The notes under the pieces are model-generated. The model had not been told where the DNA came from. It worked only from the letters and a program-made list of their open reading frames with translations, and did not search any database. From an uncultured Bacilli bacterium (GTDB lineage: Bacteria; Bacillota_I; Bacilli_A; RF39; UBA660), in assembly GCA_947632595.1 (NCBI GenBank), contig CANRPY010000005.1, positions 1-64,000 of the forward strand: DNA of 64,000 nucleotides, read 5' to 3'. Position numbers and translations under genes: made by a program. Shown here one piece after another: positions 10,793 through 20,460 of the stretch (its first letter is position 1; each line of letters begins with the position of its first letter).

Positions 10793-11392
10793 CTAAAGTT
10801 TTTCTTCTACTTTGATTTCTTTGTCTACCAAACTCTTAAAGGTTTCGGCATCTTTCTTCTCTCCTACGACACTTCCGTAATGAATGGGAATCGCAAGAGA
10901 GGGTTTTGTTTCATTAATATAGCTGGCTGCTTCTTTTGCATCCATCGTATACGTTCCTCCTATTGGAACAAAGCATACATCTGTTTTGACCTTATCGGTC
11001 TCTGGTGTTCGATCGGTATCTCCCATAATGTAGTATGTTTTCTTATCTAAATGTAGGAGATAGCCTACATAATTTTTATCTATCGGATGAAATGGTTTTT
11101 CTAGGTTATATGCTCGAATAGTTTCAAAAGATAAGCCATCTAGTTCATAATGATTTCCTGGTTCTACTACCAAATCATTTGGTTTTTGTTTTAGAATGGT
11201 TGGTACAATGATTTTTGTAGATGGTTTTCTTACTTTTTCAATCGATTCTGTTTCATAGTGATCAAAATGATCATGGGTAATTAAAATAAAATCCGCATCA
11301 TGATACTCTTCTTCTATATGATAGGGATCGATATAAATTACTTTTTCTCCCGTTAATTTAATCGATGCATGATATAAAACTTCTATTTTCAT
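10793..11392 (-). CDS. Metallo-beta-lactamase-fold hydrolase (UlaG-like)
   Basis: ITHDHFDHYE, GDTDRTPE, IPIHYGS; start reassigned to MKIEVLYHAS at 11392 behind GGAGGAAAG. Confidence 0.85.
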   Translation of the reverse strand: MKIEVLYHASIKLTGEKVIYIDPYHIEEEYHDADFILITHDHFDHYETESIEKVRKPSTKIIVPTILKQKPNDLVVEPGNHYELDGLSFETIRAYNLEKPFHPIDKNYVGYLLHLDKKTYYIMGDTDRTPETDKVKTDVCFVPIGGTYTMDAKEAASYINETKPSLAIPIHYGSVVGEKKDAETFKSLVDKEIKVEEKL

Positions 11393-11411
11393 CTTTCTTC
11401 CTCCTTTATCC

Positions 11412-11600
11412 AAAGAAAAAAAGGATTGTACAGGAGTGCGTGGGCACGGTACCATCCTTTTTTCACTTATTTTTGATAACGACCTACGCCGGAATTACTT
11501 TTTCTAATTCTACTCGAAAGGTAGTAATGAATCATGCTCTTTCTCTTTTCCACCAACCAAGAGATCTCTTGTAAGAGGGAATCATTCATCGTGTCCTTTG
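11412..11600 (-). promoter_or_regulatory. T-box riboswitch (predicted tRNA-Thr) upstream of MBL hydrolase-thrS
   Basis: Minus strand has AGAGA...GGTTGGTGGAAAAGAGA stem I distal region, candidate specifier ATT-ACT-ACCTTTCGAG (ACU = Thr), T-box GGATGGTACCGTG, then terminator GGATGGTACCGTGCCCACGCACTCCTGTACAATCCTTTTTTT. Confidence 0.9.
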
Positions 11601-11625
11601 TCTATGTATTTTTTTGGTTATTTGT

Positions 11626-11654
11626 ACTATATCACTTTTTCTTTTATTTGTAAA
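11626..11654 (-). promoter_or_regulatory. Sigma-A-like promoter for the T-box transcript
   Basis: Minus strand TTTACA - 17 nt - TATAGT, upstream of the T-box. Confidence 0.65.
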
Positions 11655-12188
11655 TTATTTACGATGTTTTGATTTTAAATATCTCCAAAAATTTTGATAA
11701 CGATCGCTTATATATTTTCTTGTTGCTGGCAAGATATAGATTCCTAACATGACTCCTAGCCATACAACTCCTAATAGGTTTCCTTGAATGATTTCTCGAA
11801 TGGAGTCGATGATTATTACTAGGATTATGATTGTTAGTAAGATGACAATTCCAATATTTTTACGATCACTTTTTTTTCTTAACGTATCAAAGTTTGTTTG
11901 TTTCTTTTCTAAGAGAATATCTACTTCTTCTTGAAAGGTTTCAAATCTTGATTGTAATTCTTCTATATTTGAGATTGGAGAGGATGTTTCATACTCTTCT
12001 CCTCTCATTTTGATATTTCCATTTTTTAATACTTCGATATCGACATTTAAATAATCTTCTTTTGGTAGTACTACATTGAAATGTTTTTCTACAAGCTTGA
12101 TTAGATTTCTTTTGCATTTCGTTGAGATTCCACTTGCTTCATTTACATTTCTTTTCATCTCGTTATTCATTTCTTTTATGGTTTTCAT
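11655..12188 (-). CDS. Hypothetical two-TM membrane protein
   Basis: Long ORF; hydrophobic segments IGIVILLTIIILVIIIDSI and LLGVVWLGVMLGIYILP. Confidence 0.55.
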   Translation of the reverse strand: MKTIKEMNNEMKRNVNEASGISTKCKRNLIKLVEKHFNVVLPKEDYLNVDIEVLKNGNIKMRGEEYETSSPISNIEELQSRFETFQEEVDILLEKKQTNFDTLRKKSDRKNIGIVILLTIIILVIIIDSIREIIQGNLLGVVWLGVMLGIYILPATRKYISDRYQNFWRYLKSKHRK

Positions 12189-12224
12189 AGGTATCCACTC
12201 TCCTATTTTTATTATAGCATACTC

Positions 12225-13028
12225 TTATCTTGAATTCCAAGAAGGTGGAACATATACTAGGGCTCCTAATCCATAAAAGTTTTCACTTAATCTTTGTTTA
12301 TCGTAACGATACCAACCATTTAAATCTTTACAGTTTGGATCATTGGCATCGAATAATGCACAATCTAGAACCGTTAGGTGTAAGTGTACTCCTGTTGACC
12401 AACCAGTAGAACCCATTTGACCTAATGCGTCATTAATGGTTACTGGTTGTCCTACAGAAATTCCTGGAGCGTAACTTGATAAATGAACATACTGGGAGGT
12501 ATATTTCTTTCCATCAATATCATGGAGTACGGTTACGATTAAGGCTCCATACGTATCTGTGTAAATTCCTGATATTACACCATTCGCAACAGGATGTACT
12601 GTCTCACCTGTTCCTCGCCAACTCGTGATGTCATAGGCAACGTGTCCCATATTTGGGTACTGACTAATTTGGCCATTTTCTGTTGGCATGTACCAAATTC
12701 TTTTGCCTGCTTCTGTTGCTTTTTTGGTTGAGTTCTGGGTTGCGGGAAATTCAACTTCTTTTAAGGTTGAAACTTCCCCTTCTTTTTCATCATCGTTTTT
12801 TAGAGGAACTATCGTTTCAAGAAGTGTTTCAAATGAATCTTTTGGGGTGATTTTTTTGGAAACATTGGCACGAGTCATATCCTTAATATTTACATATTCA
12901 TAGCTAATTGTATAATCTTGTTTGGATGCTTCTGCCTCTTTTATTTGGATTCCTATAGAGGTACCCAAAAAAATAAGAGATAGTGCCAAAATACATTTTT
13001 GGGTAAATGCTAATTCTTCTTGTACCAT
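12225..13028 (-). CDS. M23 family metallopeptidase (LytM-like)
   Basis: GHVAYDI, HDIDGKKYTSQYVHLSSY, GSTGWSTGVHLHLTV; start set at ATG 13028 behind GGAGGG. Confidence 0.85.
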   Translation of the reverse strand: MVQEELAFTQKCILALSLIFLGTSIGIQIKEAEASKQDYTISYEYVNIKDMTRANVSKKITPKDSFETLLETIVPLKNDDEKEGEVSTLKEVEFPATQNSTKKATEAGKRIWYMPTENGQISQYPNMGHVAYDITSWRGTGETVHPVANGVISGIYTDTYGALIVTVLHDIDGKKYTSQYVHLSSYAPGISVGQPVTINDALGQMGSTGWSTGVHLHLTVLDCALFDANDPNCKDLNGWYRYDKQRLSENFYGLGALVYVPPSWNSR

Positions 13029-13109
13029 AGGCTGCCCTCCTCGATGTGAAAAGTAGTCCCTATTATAACGAAGGTTAGACATAATGTCAAATCATAATGT
13101 GCATTCTTC

Positions 13110-15047
13110 CTATAAGTATTTTTTATTACGGTATTTTCTCTTATATTCTTTTACAAAATATTCAATTGGAGTTTTTCGAAAATTAATTTCTTTTTCTTTT
13201 AATGAGATTTCTGCTTCTAATTTTTGTAGATCTTCTAGACTTGGTTCTCTGTCATAACAAACTTCTAGAGCATGTTCTACGATAATATCGGCTGCTCTTC
13301 TTAGGACGGATGTACAGTGACAGTAGTGTTCTAGATCAAGTCCTACGTGTCTTCCTTCTTTTGCGTACCATCCTTTTGGATAGATTCCGGATAGTAACTG
13401 ATAGAGTTCTCTAAATTGATTTCCGCCATATGTGGAGGTTAGTCCATCAATCATCGTTTGAAGTTTTTTCTCATTTTCTTCATTTACTTCGTGTACTCTA
13501 TACAAACATGGATAGGAGTTTTGGTGGAAGAAGTTGGCAACTTCTGTCCCTGTTAGTAACATGCATTGATATACGATATTTTCTGCTCCTACTTTTTTGA
13601 CTCTTAACTCCGATAAATCATCACTTGCTTCTTTTACTTTTTCATATAGGTCGGATGCTTGATATTTTTTCTCTAATATGAATGAGACTTCTTGTAAGTT
13701 TCTTAACGTTTCTGTAAGTGGAGTTTGTTCTTCGCTTTCAAGATGAGCATTCGCTTCCTCGTAGGTTAATTTTTTGTTGCATTTCGTAATCGTCTTTGGA
13801 AATCTTTCTGATGCAATCGTTCCGTCTTTTGTGATTTCAAAATAATAACTTCTTGTGAGTCTATTCTCTCCTTCTTTTAGAGAGCCTTCTTCTGCGGAGA
13901 AGTCATATGGAAAGATGGGAATCATTCTATGAAAGTCTCCTTTTGTTGTTTGATATACATAGGGAAGATAAATGGACTGATTTCTTTTAATTGCTTCTTG
14001 CACAATTTCTGATTCATATGGGAAATACCCTAATACGGATGCGATATGAACACCTAACAAATAATTTCCATTTTCTAATTTTCTACAAGACAAGGCATCA
14101 TCGATTTCTACGGCATCTTCTCCATCCATCGTTACACAGTAGTCTTCTACTTTTTCTCTTGTTGTCATTTCTCCTTCTCTTTTTTCTTTTACTAAGCGAA
14201 GAGAATCTAGTAATGTATCGGAAAAATGAATATGAATATCATACTTTCTGGCAATTTCTTCTACTTCTTTGGAAGAGATATCTCTTCCTTTTATTTTTTC
14301 TACTAGATCTGCTAAGTTCTTTGTATGCTCTTTATACTTCTTTGCACTTCTTTTATCCATCGTAATTTTATTCATAAAAGCATAGATATCTTCTAATACT
14401 TTTCTTTTTTCTTTTTCGGGTAATTGAAAACTGTTTTGGGAAAGAAGGAGTGTCATTAAATTTTCATAATAGAGTTCATCTTCTACTCTTTCTTCCAAGA
14501 TCGATGTTAAATAAGAGTTTACTAAGGTTCGAAAGATGGGTACTTCCTCTTTATTTCTTACATTTGCAAGAGAAGGCATCTTCTTTAATGCATATTCTAA
14601 ATAGGCAATATTTTTTTCTTCTTCTATTAAGAAATTCATAAAGTCATATTGCTTAGAATCTTTCTTTTCATTTTGTTCTGTTAAGACTTCTAATTCTCTT
14701 CTTACTTTATTCAATTCACTTTGAATTTTTCGAAGATTTTCGAATTTCTTTTTTCCTTCTGAAAGAATTCGATCTAGTTTTTCCTCTAGATGTTTTAGTT
14801 TTCTATCAATGATTTTTCTATTGATATCTTCTTGGGTATTTAAAATGATTTCTCCTAGTTTTAATACTTCTACTAATCGATCTAGTGTTTTTTGATCTGT
14901 CATGGTGTCTAATTCTTCGTTTGCTAATTTAAAAAGAACATTGAAAATGGCATTTCCTTGACCGGCAGAGTACTCCAAAAAGTCTTTTTCTTTTACTCTT
15001 GGTCCAGCACCTTTTAAATAGGTTCTTAATGCTTTTTCAATGTTCAT
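13110..15047 (-). CDS. RNB-domain exoribonuclease-like protein with helical N-terminus and no S1 domain
   Basis: TMDGEDAVEIDDALSC, LLGVHIASVLGYFP, TSVLRRAADIIVEHAL; long coiled-coil-like N-terminal region. Confidence 0.8.
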   Translation of the reverse strand: MNIEKALRTYLKGAGPRVKEKDFLEYSAGQGNAIFNVLFKLANEELDTMTDQKTLDRLVEVLKLGEIILNTQEDINRKIIDRKLKHLEEKLDRILSEGKKKFENLRKIQSELNKVRRELEVLTEQNEKKDSKQYDFMNFLIEEEKNIAYLEYALKKMPSLANVRNKEEVPIFRTLVNSYLTSILEERVEDELYYENLMTLLLSQNSFQLPEKEKRKVLEDIYAFMNKITMDKRSAKKYKEHTKNLADLVEKIKGRDISSKEVEEIARKYDIHIHFSDTLLDSLRLVKEKREGEMTTREKVEDYCVTMDGEDAVEIDDALSCRKLENGNYLLGVHIASVLGYFPYESEIVQEAIKRNQSIYLPYVYQTTKGDFHRMIPIFPYDFSAEEGSLKEGENRLTRSYYFEITKDGTIASERFPKTITKCNKKLTYEEANAHLESEEQTPLTETLRNLQEVSFILEKKYQASDLYEKVKEASDDLSELRVKKVGAENIVYQCMLLTGTEVANFFHQNSYPCLYRVHEVNEENEKKLQTMIDGLTSTYGGNQFRELYQLLSGIYPKGWYAKEGRHVGLDLEHYCHCTSVLRRAADIIVEHALEVCYDREPSLEDLQKLEAEISLKEKEINFRKTPIEYFVKEYKRKYRNKKYL

Positions 15048-15048
15048 T

Positions 15049-15966
15049 TCAATCCCTCCTATTCTTACTTATCAATTCTTGATCAATGGTCAATTGCTTG
15101 ATTCGTTCGATAATTCGTCTTGCTTTTACTTTATCTACACCAGAGGTTGTTACTGAGAGAGCTTTTTCTAACTCTTCTATGGTAAGATTTGAAGTAAAGA
15201 AAGTCGGTAGATGATTTTCCATTCGGTATTGTAGTAGTGGTCCTAGGATTTCGTCTCTAGACCAGTTACTACAATTTTCCGCACCAATGTCATCTAGTAA
15301 TAAGAGTGGAATTTTTTTAATTTCTTCAAATTGTTCATTATAGTTTGTATTAAAGGAAGCTTTTAATTTCCTTAAGAATTCTGGGAAGTAAATCATGATG
15401 CTTTTTACTTTTCTTTTTGCCATCTCATTGAATAAAGAAGCAATGAGATATGTTTTTCCGCACCCAAAAGAGCCATGTAAGTAAAGGCCTTTTGGTTTTT
15501 CTTCTGAATACGTATCGATAAATTCTTTAAAATATTTAATGATAGGAAGACGTGCTTTGTCATCTTTATAGATTTCTTTAAAGGAAGCATTTTTAATCTC
15601 TTCATTAATCTCAAATAATTCTAAGTTTTCTTTGTAGGCATTTTCTTTTAGAGATTCTTGTTTTTTCTCACATGCTTCATAAGAGAACGTAATGATTTTT
15701 TCTCCTCCTATTGGAGTGTAGCAGTAACCTGCTACTTTGTTTTTACAAGAAGATAGAGATTTACAATTTTTACAGTTTTGACATTCTTCAAAAGCATCTT
15801 CTAGGCTAGAGGTATATCTCATTAATACTTCTTCTTTTGCGTTGATTTCGGATACAAAATTTTTAAATTCTTTGTTGCTACAAGCGTCTTGAAAAGAGTG
15901 AGTCAAGGCAGTTAAATCTACTTTTGGAACTTCTTTCCATTCTTTCATTTTAACCACCACCTTCAA
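15049..15966 (-). CDS. dnaI: Primosomal helicase loader DnaI
   Basis: CQNCKNCKSLSSCKNKVAGYCY N-terminal Zn region, GLYLHGSFGCGKTYLI Walker A, LLLDDIGAENCSNW Walker B. Confidence 0.92.
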   Translation of the reverse strand: MKVVVKMKEWKEVPKVDLTALTHSFQDACSNKEFKNFVSEINAKEEVLMRYTSSLEDAFEECQNCKNCKSLSSCKNKVAGYCYTPIGGEKIITFSYEACEKKQESLKENAYKENLELFEINEEIKNASFKEIYKDDKARLPIIKYFKEFIDTYSEEKPKGLYLHGSFGCGKTYLIASLFNEMAKRKVKSIMIYFPEFLRKLKASFNTNYNEQFEEIKKIPLLLLDDIGAENCSNWSRDEILGPLLQYRMENHLPTFFTSNLTIEELEKALSVTTSGVDKVKARRIIERIKQLTIDQELISKNRRD

Positions 15967-15996
15967 TTAAATTTTATCTAACTTTTCTAAAAAAGT

Positions 15997-18039
15997 CTAC
16001 TCCCTTTCCAACTTTTTTACAGTGGAAAATATCCTTAATTTTCTTTTGGTAAATTTTATCTTTACTCCTCCTATTTGATCGGTACGATAGATTCTTGAGT
16101 CTTTTAAAACTTCTAAGGTTTCTTTATTGGGATGACCATAACGGTTGTTTTTTCCTACAGAGATTAAACTGATTTTTGGTTCTATCTTTTCTATTAATGT
16201 TTTGAGAGAACTGGTGTTGGAACCATGATGCCCTACTTTTAAAATATCGATTTTTTCTAGTTGATAATCTTCTAGAATTTGTTGTTCTCTTTCTTTTCCA
16301 GCATCTCCCATAAAAAGAATTTGATAGTCATCTATTTTTCCATACATAACAATCGAGTTATCATTTTCATTCTCATAGAGTGGATGTTCTAAAAATAGAA
16401 GGGTTGCCTTTTTCCACTTTAACTCTTTTGGTTCCTTGATGATTCTTATTTTCTTTTCTTTGGCTTTTTTTATTAGACTCTTTTCTAAGGTATTTTCTCT
16501 TCCTCTATTTAGAATGATTGTTTTTACTTTTAAGTTTTCTATAAAGGCATCTGCTTCTCCCATATGATCATAGTCTCCATGAGATAAAATTAAATAATCT
16601 ATTTTGGAGATGGCACTACTTCTTAGGGTAGGAAGAATGGTACTATAAAAGAGAACATGTTCTTCTTTGGTTGCTTTTCCGCCAGTATCGATTACTATAT
16701 TTTTTTGATTGATATGTAGTAGGAAACAATCTCCTTGTCCTACATCGATCATTTGTAAGTAATTGGTTGGGGATACTTTTCCTATTAGAAAATGAAGAGA
16801 TAACATACTTATAAAAAATATTAGTATTTTTTTATTTGGTTTTTTTACATAAAATAAGACTCCTATGAAATATAGAATATAAATTGGGATGGGTAGTTTT
16901 TGAAATAAAAGTTTCCCAATCGAAATCTTGGATAGAAATAGAGAAGATGCTTCTAATAGATGACAGAGTCCTTCATAGATTGGAGATAAGAACGGTAGAA
17001 GGAATACTATTAAGGACATAGGAAATAAAATGGTACTTACATAGGGTACATAAAAGATATTATAGAGAATACTTAAAATGTTTATTTGATAAAAATGAAA
17101 TAACGTAATGGGTAGACTTACGAAAAAAGAAAGAGCAGATACTTTTCCTAGAGCAAGAATCTTACTTGAAGAAGATAGGCTTTTTGACATTTTTAATAAA
17201 CTATAACTAATCAGATAGGAATAAGCAAACCCTACTTCTAATACATCGTATGGATTCCATAATAAGGAAAGAGATAGGATGGTTAAAAATAAATTTTCTT
17301 TTTTGATATAGAAATAATAGACTTTATTTCCTTCAAAGAAGATAAAGAAGAGGACTCCTCTTACGATAGAAGGAGATGGTCCAACCAATAGTAGATATCC
17401 TAATAGAAAGAGACTAATTCCTTTGTAGAGAGACTCTTCTTTGCAAAAACGCTTCCCTATTCTTTTTAAAATGGTTGATAATAGAGAAATATGCATTCCA
17501 CTAATTGCGAATAAGTGACTGATTCCATTTTCTTGATAACTACGAATGACTTCTTTGGAAAGATATGCTTTGTCTCCTAGAAGAAAGGTGTATAGATATG
17601 GGTTTTTGTGCATTCTTTTTTGGATTTTTTCTTTTAGAAAATAAAAGAGATTTTTATTTTTTTGAATAAGAGTCATTGTCTTTATGTTTACTAAGTAGAA
17701 GATTTTCTTTCTTTTTAAATAGTCTTGGTAACTCCAAGAAGAGAAATTTTTCAACTCTGTTGGTTGGTAAAATTCTCCTGTTATTTGTACTTTGTCCCCT
17801 AAAGAGAATTTGTTTTCTTCATCGATTGTTCCTATTACTTTTTCTTTTGCTTTAACTTCGTATGTAGTTGCTGCTTCTTTTTCTGTTATTTTGGTAATGG
17901 TTCCTATCATAGTTGTTGTGTTTTCTGAATAGTAGGATGTCTCTTTTTGCAGTAAGCGTAGAAGAGTTAGAAGAGACGCTAATAAAAAGAAGAAGAGATA
18001 GAGCTTATCACACAGTAATATTTTCCTTAATTTGAGCAA
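15997..18039 (-). CDS. comEC: ComEC/Rec2 DNA uptake channel
   Basis: NGISHLFAISGMHISLL, multi-TM, C-terminal MBL domain MIDVGQGDCFLL, LSHGDYDHMGE, VGHHGSNTSS. Confidence 0.95.
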   Translation of the reverse strand: MLKLRKILLCDKLYLFFFLLASLLTLLRLLQKETSYYSENTTTMIGTITKITEKEAATTYEVKAKEKVIGTIDEENKFSLGDKVQITGEFYQPTELKNFSSWSYQDYLKRKKIFYLVNIKTMTLIQKNKNLFYFLKEKIQKRMHKNPYLYTFLLGDKAYLSKEVIRSYQENGISHLFAISGMHISLLSTILKRIGKRFCKEESLYKGISLFLLGYLLLVGPSPSIVRGVLFFIFFEGNKVYYFYIKKENLFLTILSLSLLWNPYDVLEVGFAYSYLISYSLLKMSKSLSSSSKILALGKVSALSFFVSLPITLFHFYQINILSILYNIFYVPYVSTILFPMSLIVFLLPFLSPIYEGLCHLLEASSLFLSKISIGKLLFQKLPIPIYILYFIGVLFYVKKPNKKILIFFISMLSLHFLIGKVSPTNYLQMIDVGQGDCFLLHINQKNIVIDTGGKATKEEHVLFYSTILPTLRSSAISKIDYLILSHGDYDHMGEADAFIENLKVKTIILNRGRENTLEKSLIKKAKEKKIRIIKEPKELKWKKATLLFLEHPLYENENDNSIVMYGKIDDYQILFMGDAGKEREQQILEDYQLEKIDILKVGHHGSNTSSLKTLIEKIEPKISLISVGKNNRYGHPNKETLEVLKDSRIYRTDQIGGVKIKFTKRKLRIFSTVKKLERE

Positions 18040-18673
18040 ATAAACTATCTCCTATTCCAGATACTTTTTTAATGTCTTCTATTGTTTGAAATGGTCCTAC
18101 TGTTTCTCGGTAATTGATAATATCTTTGGCCTTTGCTTCGCCAATTCCTGATAATGTCATTAATTCATTTAGGGTTGCGGTATTGATATTTATCTTTGTT
18201 GATCCTGTTTGAGTATCTGAAATACAGGCATCATTTTTTAAAGAATTTTCATCTTTTTGAAGACATTTTTCTTGAAGATATTTTTCTTTTTCTCTTGTTT
18301 CTTCAAAGGAAGCTACTTCTTCTCTACTATAGATAATAATTACCATTTCGTCTTTGATTTTTTTACTTAAATTAATGACTGTTGTATCGGCATTTTCGGT
18401 TAAGCCTCCTGCTTTGTTGATGACATCAATTACTCTTGCATTTTTAGGCATTGTATAAATTCCTGGGGCCTTTACTTCTCCTTTGATATCCACTGAGTAT
18501 TCTTCTTCCTCTTCTTTCTTCTTTTCTACTTTTTCTATTACTGGTTCTTCCTCTTCTTCGGTTACTTCTTCTCCCCTATCATAGAAAATGAAAGTGGCTC
18601 CTACTCCTAGAAGAAGTAGAATGCCAATTACTGATATTATAATTTGTTTTCGATAACGATATCCAAATGTCAT
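18008..18673 (-). CDS. comEA: ComEA competence DNA-binding protein
   Basis: SLBB-like VKAPGIYTMPKNARVIDVINKAGG plus helix-hairpin-helix ININTATLNELMTLSGIGEAKAKDIINYR; start set at ATG 18673 behind GGAGGG. Confidence 0.93.
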   Translation of the reverse strand: MTFGYRYRKQIIISVIGILLLLGVGATFIFYDRGEEVTEEEEEPVIEKVEKKKEEEEEYSVDIKGEVKAPGIYTMPKNARVIDVINKAGGLTENADTTVINLSKKIKDEMVIIIYSREEVASFEETREKEKYLQEKCLQKDENSLKNDACISDTQTGSTKININTATLNELMTLSGIGEAKAKDIINYRETVGPFQTIEDIKKVSGIGDSLFAQIKENITV

Positions 18674-18729
18674 ATACTTCCCTCCAGTTGTATTATTCCA
18701 AAAAAAAAGAGAAATTCCTGTTTTCTCTG

Positions 18730-19848
18730 TCATTTTTTTAATTGTTTTACTTTTATCGTAGGTGGTTCTTCTGTTAGTTCTTCTTCAGAAGAGATTCCTT
18801 TGCGTACTTTACACATTAATCTTTTTTCAATACGGAAGAGGTCATCGGTTTCAATTCTTCCTCCTGCGGATTGAGCAGTTCCTCCTCCACCCATTTCTTT
18901 CATAATGGTTCCTACATCGACTCGTTTTCCACTTCTTGCGGAAATGTGAACAATTCCTTTGTCTACGTATCCTAGAGTGAAAGCGGCATCGATTCCTGTA
19001 AACTTCATCATTCTATCGGCTGCTTTGGCATAGTCTTCTTTTAAATAAATTTGAGTTGGTTTTTCTCTATTTAGAGAGAAAGATACTTGGATTGGATTTA
19101 AGAGAGATCTACTATATTTTTTGATTACGGTACCATGAACTATTAAATCACTAATTCGACAATAACTTTCAAATTCTTCTAAGAATAAGTTATTTACAAA
19201 GTCAATATCGGCTCCTCTTTTGATTAGTTTTTCGGCAATATCGTGTGTTTTATCGGTTGTATTTTGACGGAAACGATTGGTATCTAGACTGATTCCTGCC
19301 AGAAGATAGTTGGCTACTTCTTTTGGATATGGGGTTTTTGATAGATAAAGAATTCTTGCGACTAATTCACTTGCGCTAGATAATTGTCCTGAAATATAGG
19401 CATTTTTGGTTGGGATTGTGTCCTCTCCTTCGCTATGGTGGTCTAAGACAAATACGGTTTCTACACTTTCTAGAGAATCTCCTAGAGAAATCATACTCTT
19501 TTTATTCGTATCGGTTACAATAAGGATTGAGTATTTATCTTTTAGTTCTAAAAACTTACTTTTGGTTATAAAAGAGTATTTCTCTTTTTCATTCTCCATG
19601 ATTTTTTTTACACCAGGTTCTATTTTTAATTCATCATCATCGACTACAATATGAACTTCTTTTCCATACTTTTCTGCTAAAACAGAAAGACCTATGGCAG
19701 AGCCAATGGAATCAAAATCTGGATTGTTATGACCCACAATAAATACCTTAGAACATTTTTGGATTCTGCTTTCTAATTTTCGTTGCAGTTCTTTTGGACT
19801 TTCTAGCACTTTTTCATCACCCGATTTCTTTTCGTAATATTGTACCAT
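18730..19848 (-). CDS. Stand-alone DHH-DHHA1 phosphoesterase, GdpP-like (predicted c-di-AMP phosphodiesterase)
   Basis: GHNNPDFDSIGSAIG, IVTDTNKKSMI, VLDHHSE, GGGGTAQSAGG. Confidence 0.8.
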   Translation of the reverse strand: MVQYYEKKSGDEKVLESPKELQRKLESRIQKCSKVFIVGHNNPDFDSIGSAIGLSVLAEKYGKEVHIVVDDDELKIEPGVKKIMENEKEKYSFITKSKFLELKDKYSILIVTDTNKKSMISLGDSLESVETVFVLDHHSEGEDTIPTKNAYISGQLSSASELVARILYLSKTPYPKEVANYLLAGISLDTNRFRQNTTDKTHDIAEKLIKRGADIDFVNNLFLEEFESYCRISDLIVHGTVIKKYSRSLLNPIQVSFSLNREKPTQIYLKEDYAKAADRMMKFTGIDAAFTLGYVDKGIVHISARSGKRVDVGTIMKEMGGGGTAQSAGGRIETDDLFRIEKRLMCKVRKGISSEEELTEEPPTIKVKQLKK

Positions 19849-19881
19849 ACTTTTTCTTTCTTTTCAAAAAAAAGAAAGTTC

Positions 19882-20460
19882 TTAGACTTTCTTTAGTTCT
19901 TCATAGACTCTTTCTTCTAACTCTTTTATTAAATTCTCTTTTATCCAATGACTCTCTTCTTCTTTTTCTTTTTGCGATATCACTTTTTCTTTCCACTTTT
20001 TTAATCGCTCTTTTGAAATATTTAAAATATCATAAGAAGACTCTTCTTTTTGTAAGATTTCTTTTACTTCTTCCCATTCTTGAAAGTGATACTTATCCAT
20101 ATCTTCTCTCATTTCTTCGTGAGTGTTTTTATATCCCATCTCTTTTTGAATTTCTTCTCTTACTTGGTCATAGAAAAAGTCATCATATACAATATCTGTT
20201 AATAGGTGAATATAGTAACCTAAGATAAAATCTTTGGGATAATGGGTCTTTTCTTGGTCGTAAAACTTTTTGATTTTCTTACGCCAAACAACTCTATCTC
20301 CATCTCTTTCATGTGCCATCCAACGTTCTTCTCTTGGGGCAAAACCCTCTAGGTTAGGAGCGTCTGGTGCCAACAGTCCTAAAAAATAGTCATAACTGTA
20401 TACTCCTATTTTTTTCGATAAATCATATCCTACTTTTTCATGTATTTTACAGTTAGGCAT
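19882..20460 (-). CDS. Zinc-dependent phospholipase C-like / HD-like metal-binding protein
   Basis: H-rich pattern: IHEKVGYDL, LLAPDAPN, WMAHERD, YYIHLLTDIVYDD. Confidence 0.6.
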   Translation of the reverse strand: MPNCKIHEKVGYDLSKKIGVYSYDYFLGLLAPDAPNLEGFAPREERWMAHERDGDRVVWRKKIKKFYDQEKTHYPKDFILGYYIHLLTDIVYDDFFYDQVREEIQKEMGYKNTHEEMREDMDKYHFQEWEEVKEILQKEESSYDILNISKERLKKWKEKVISQKEKEEESHWIKENLIKELEERVYEELKKV

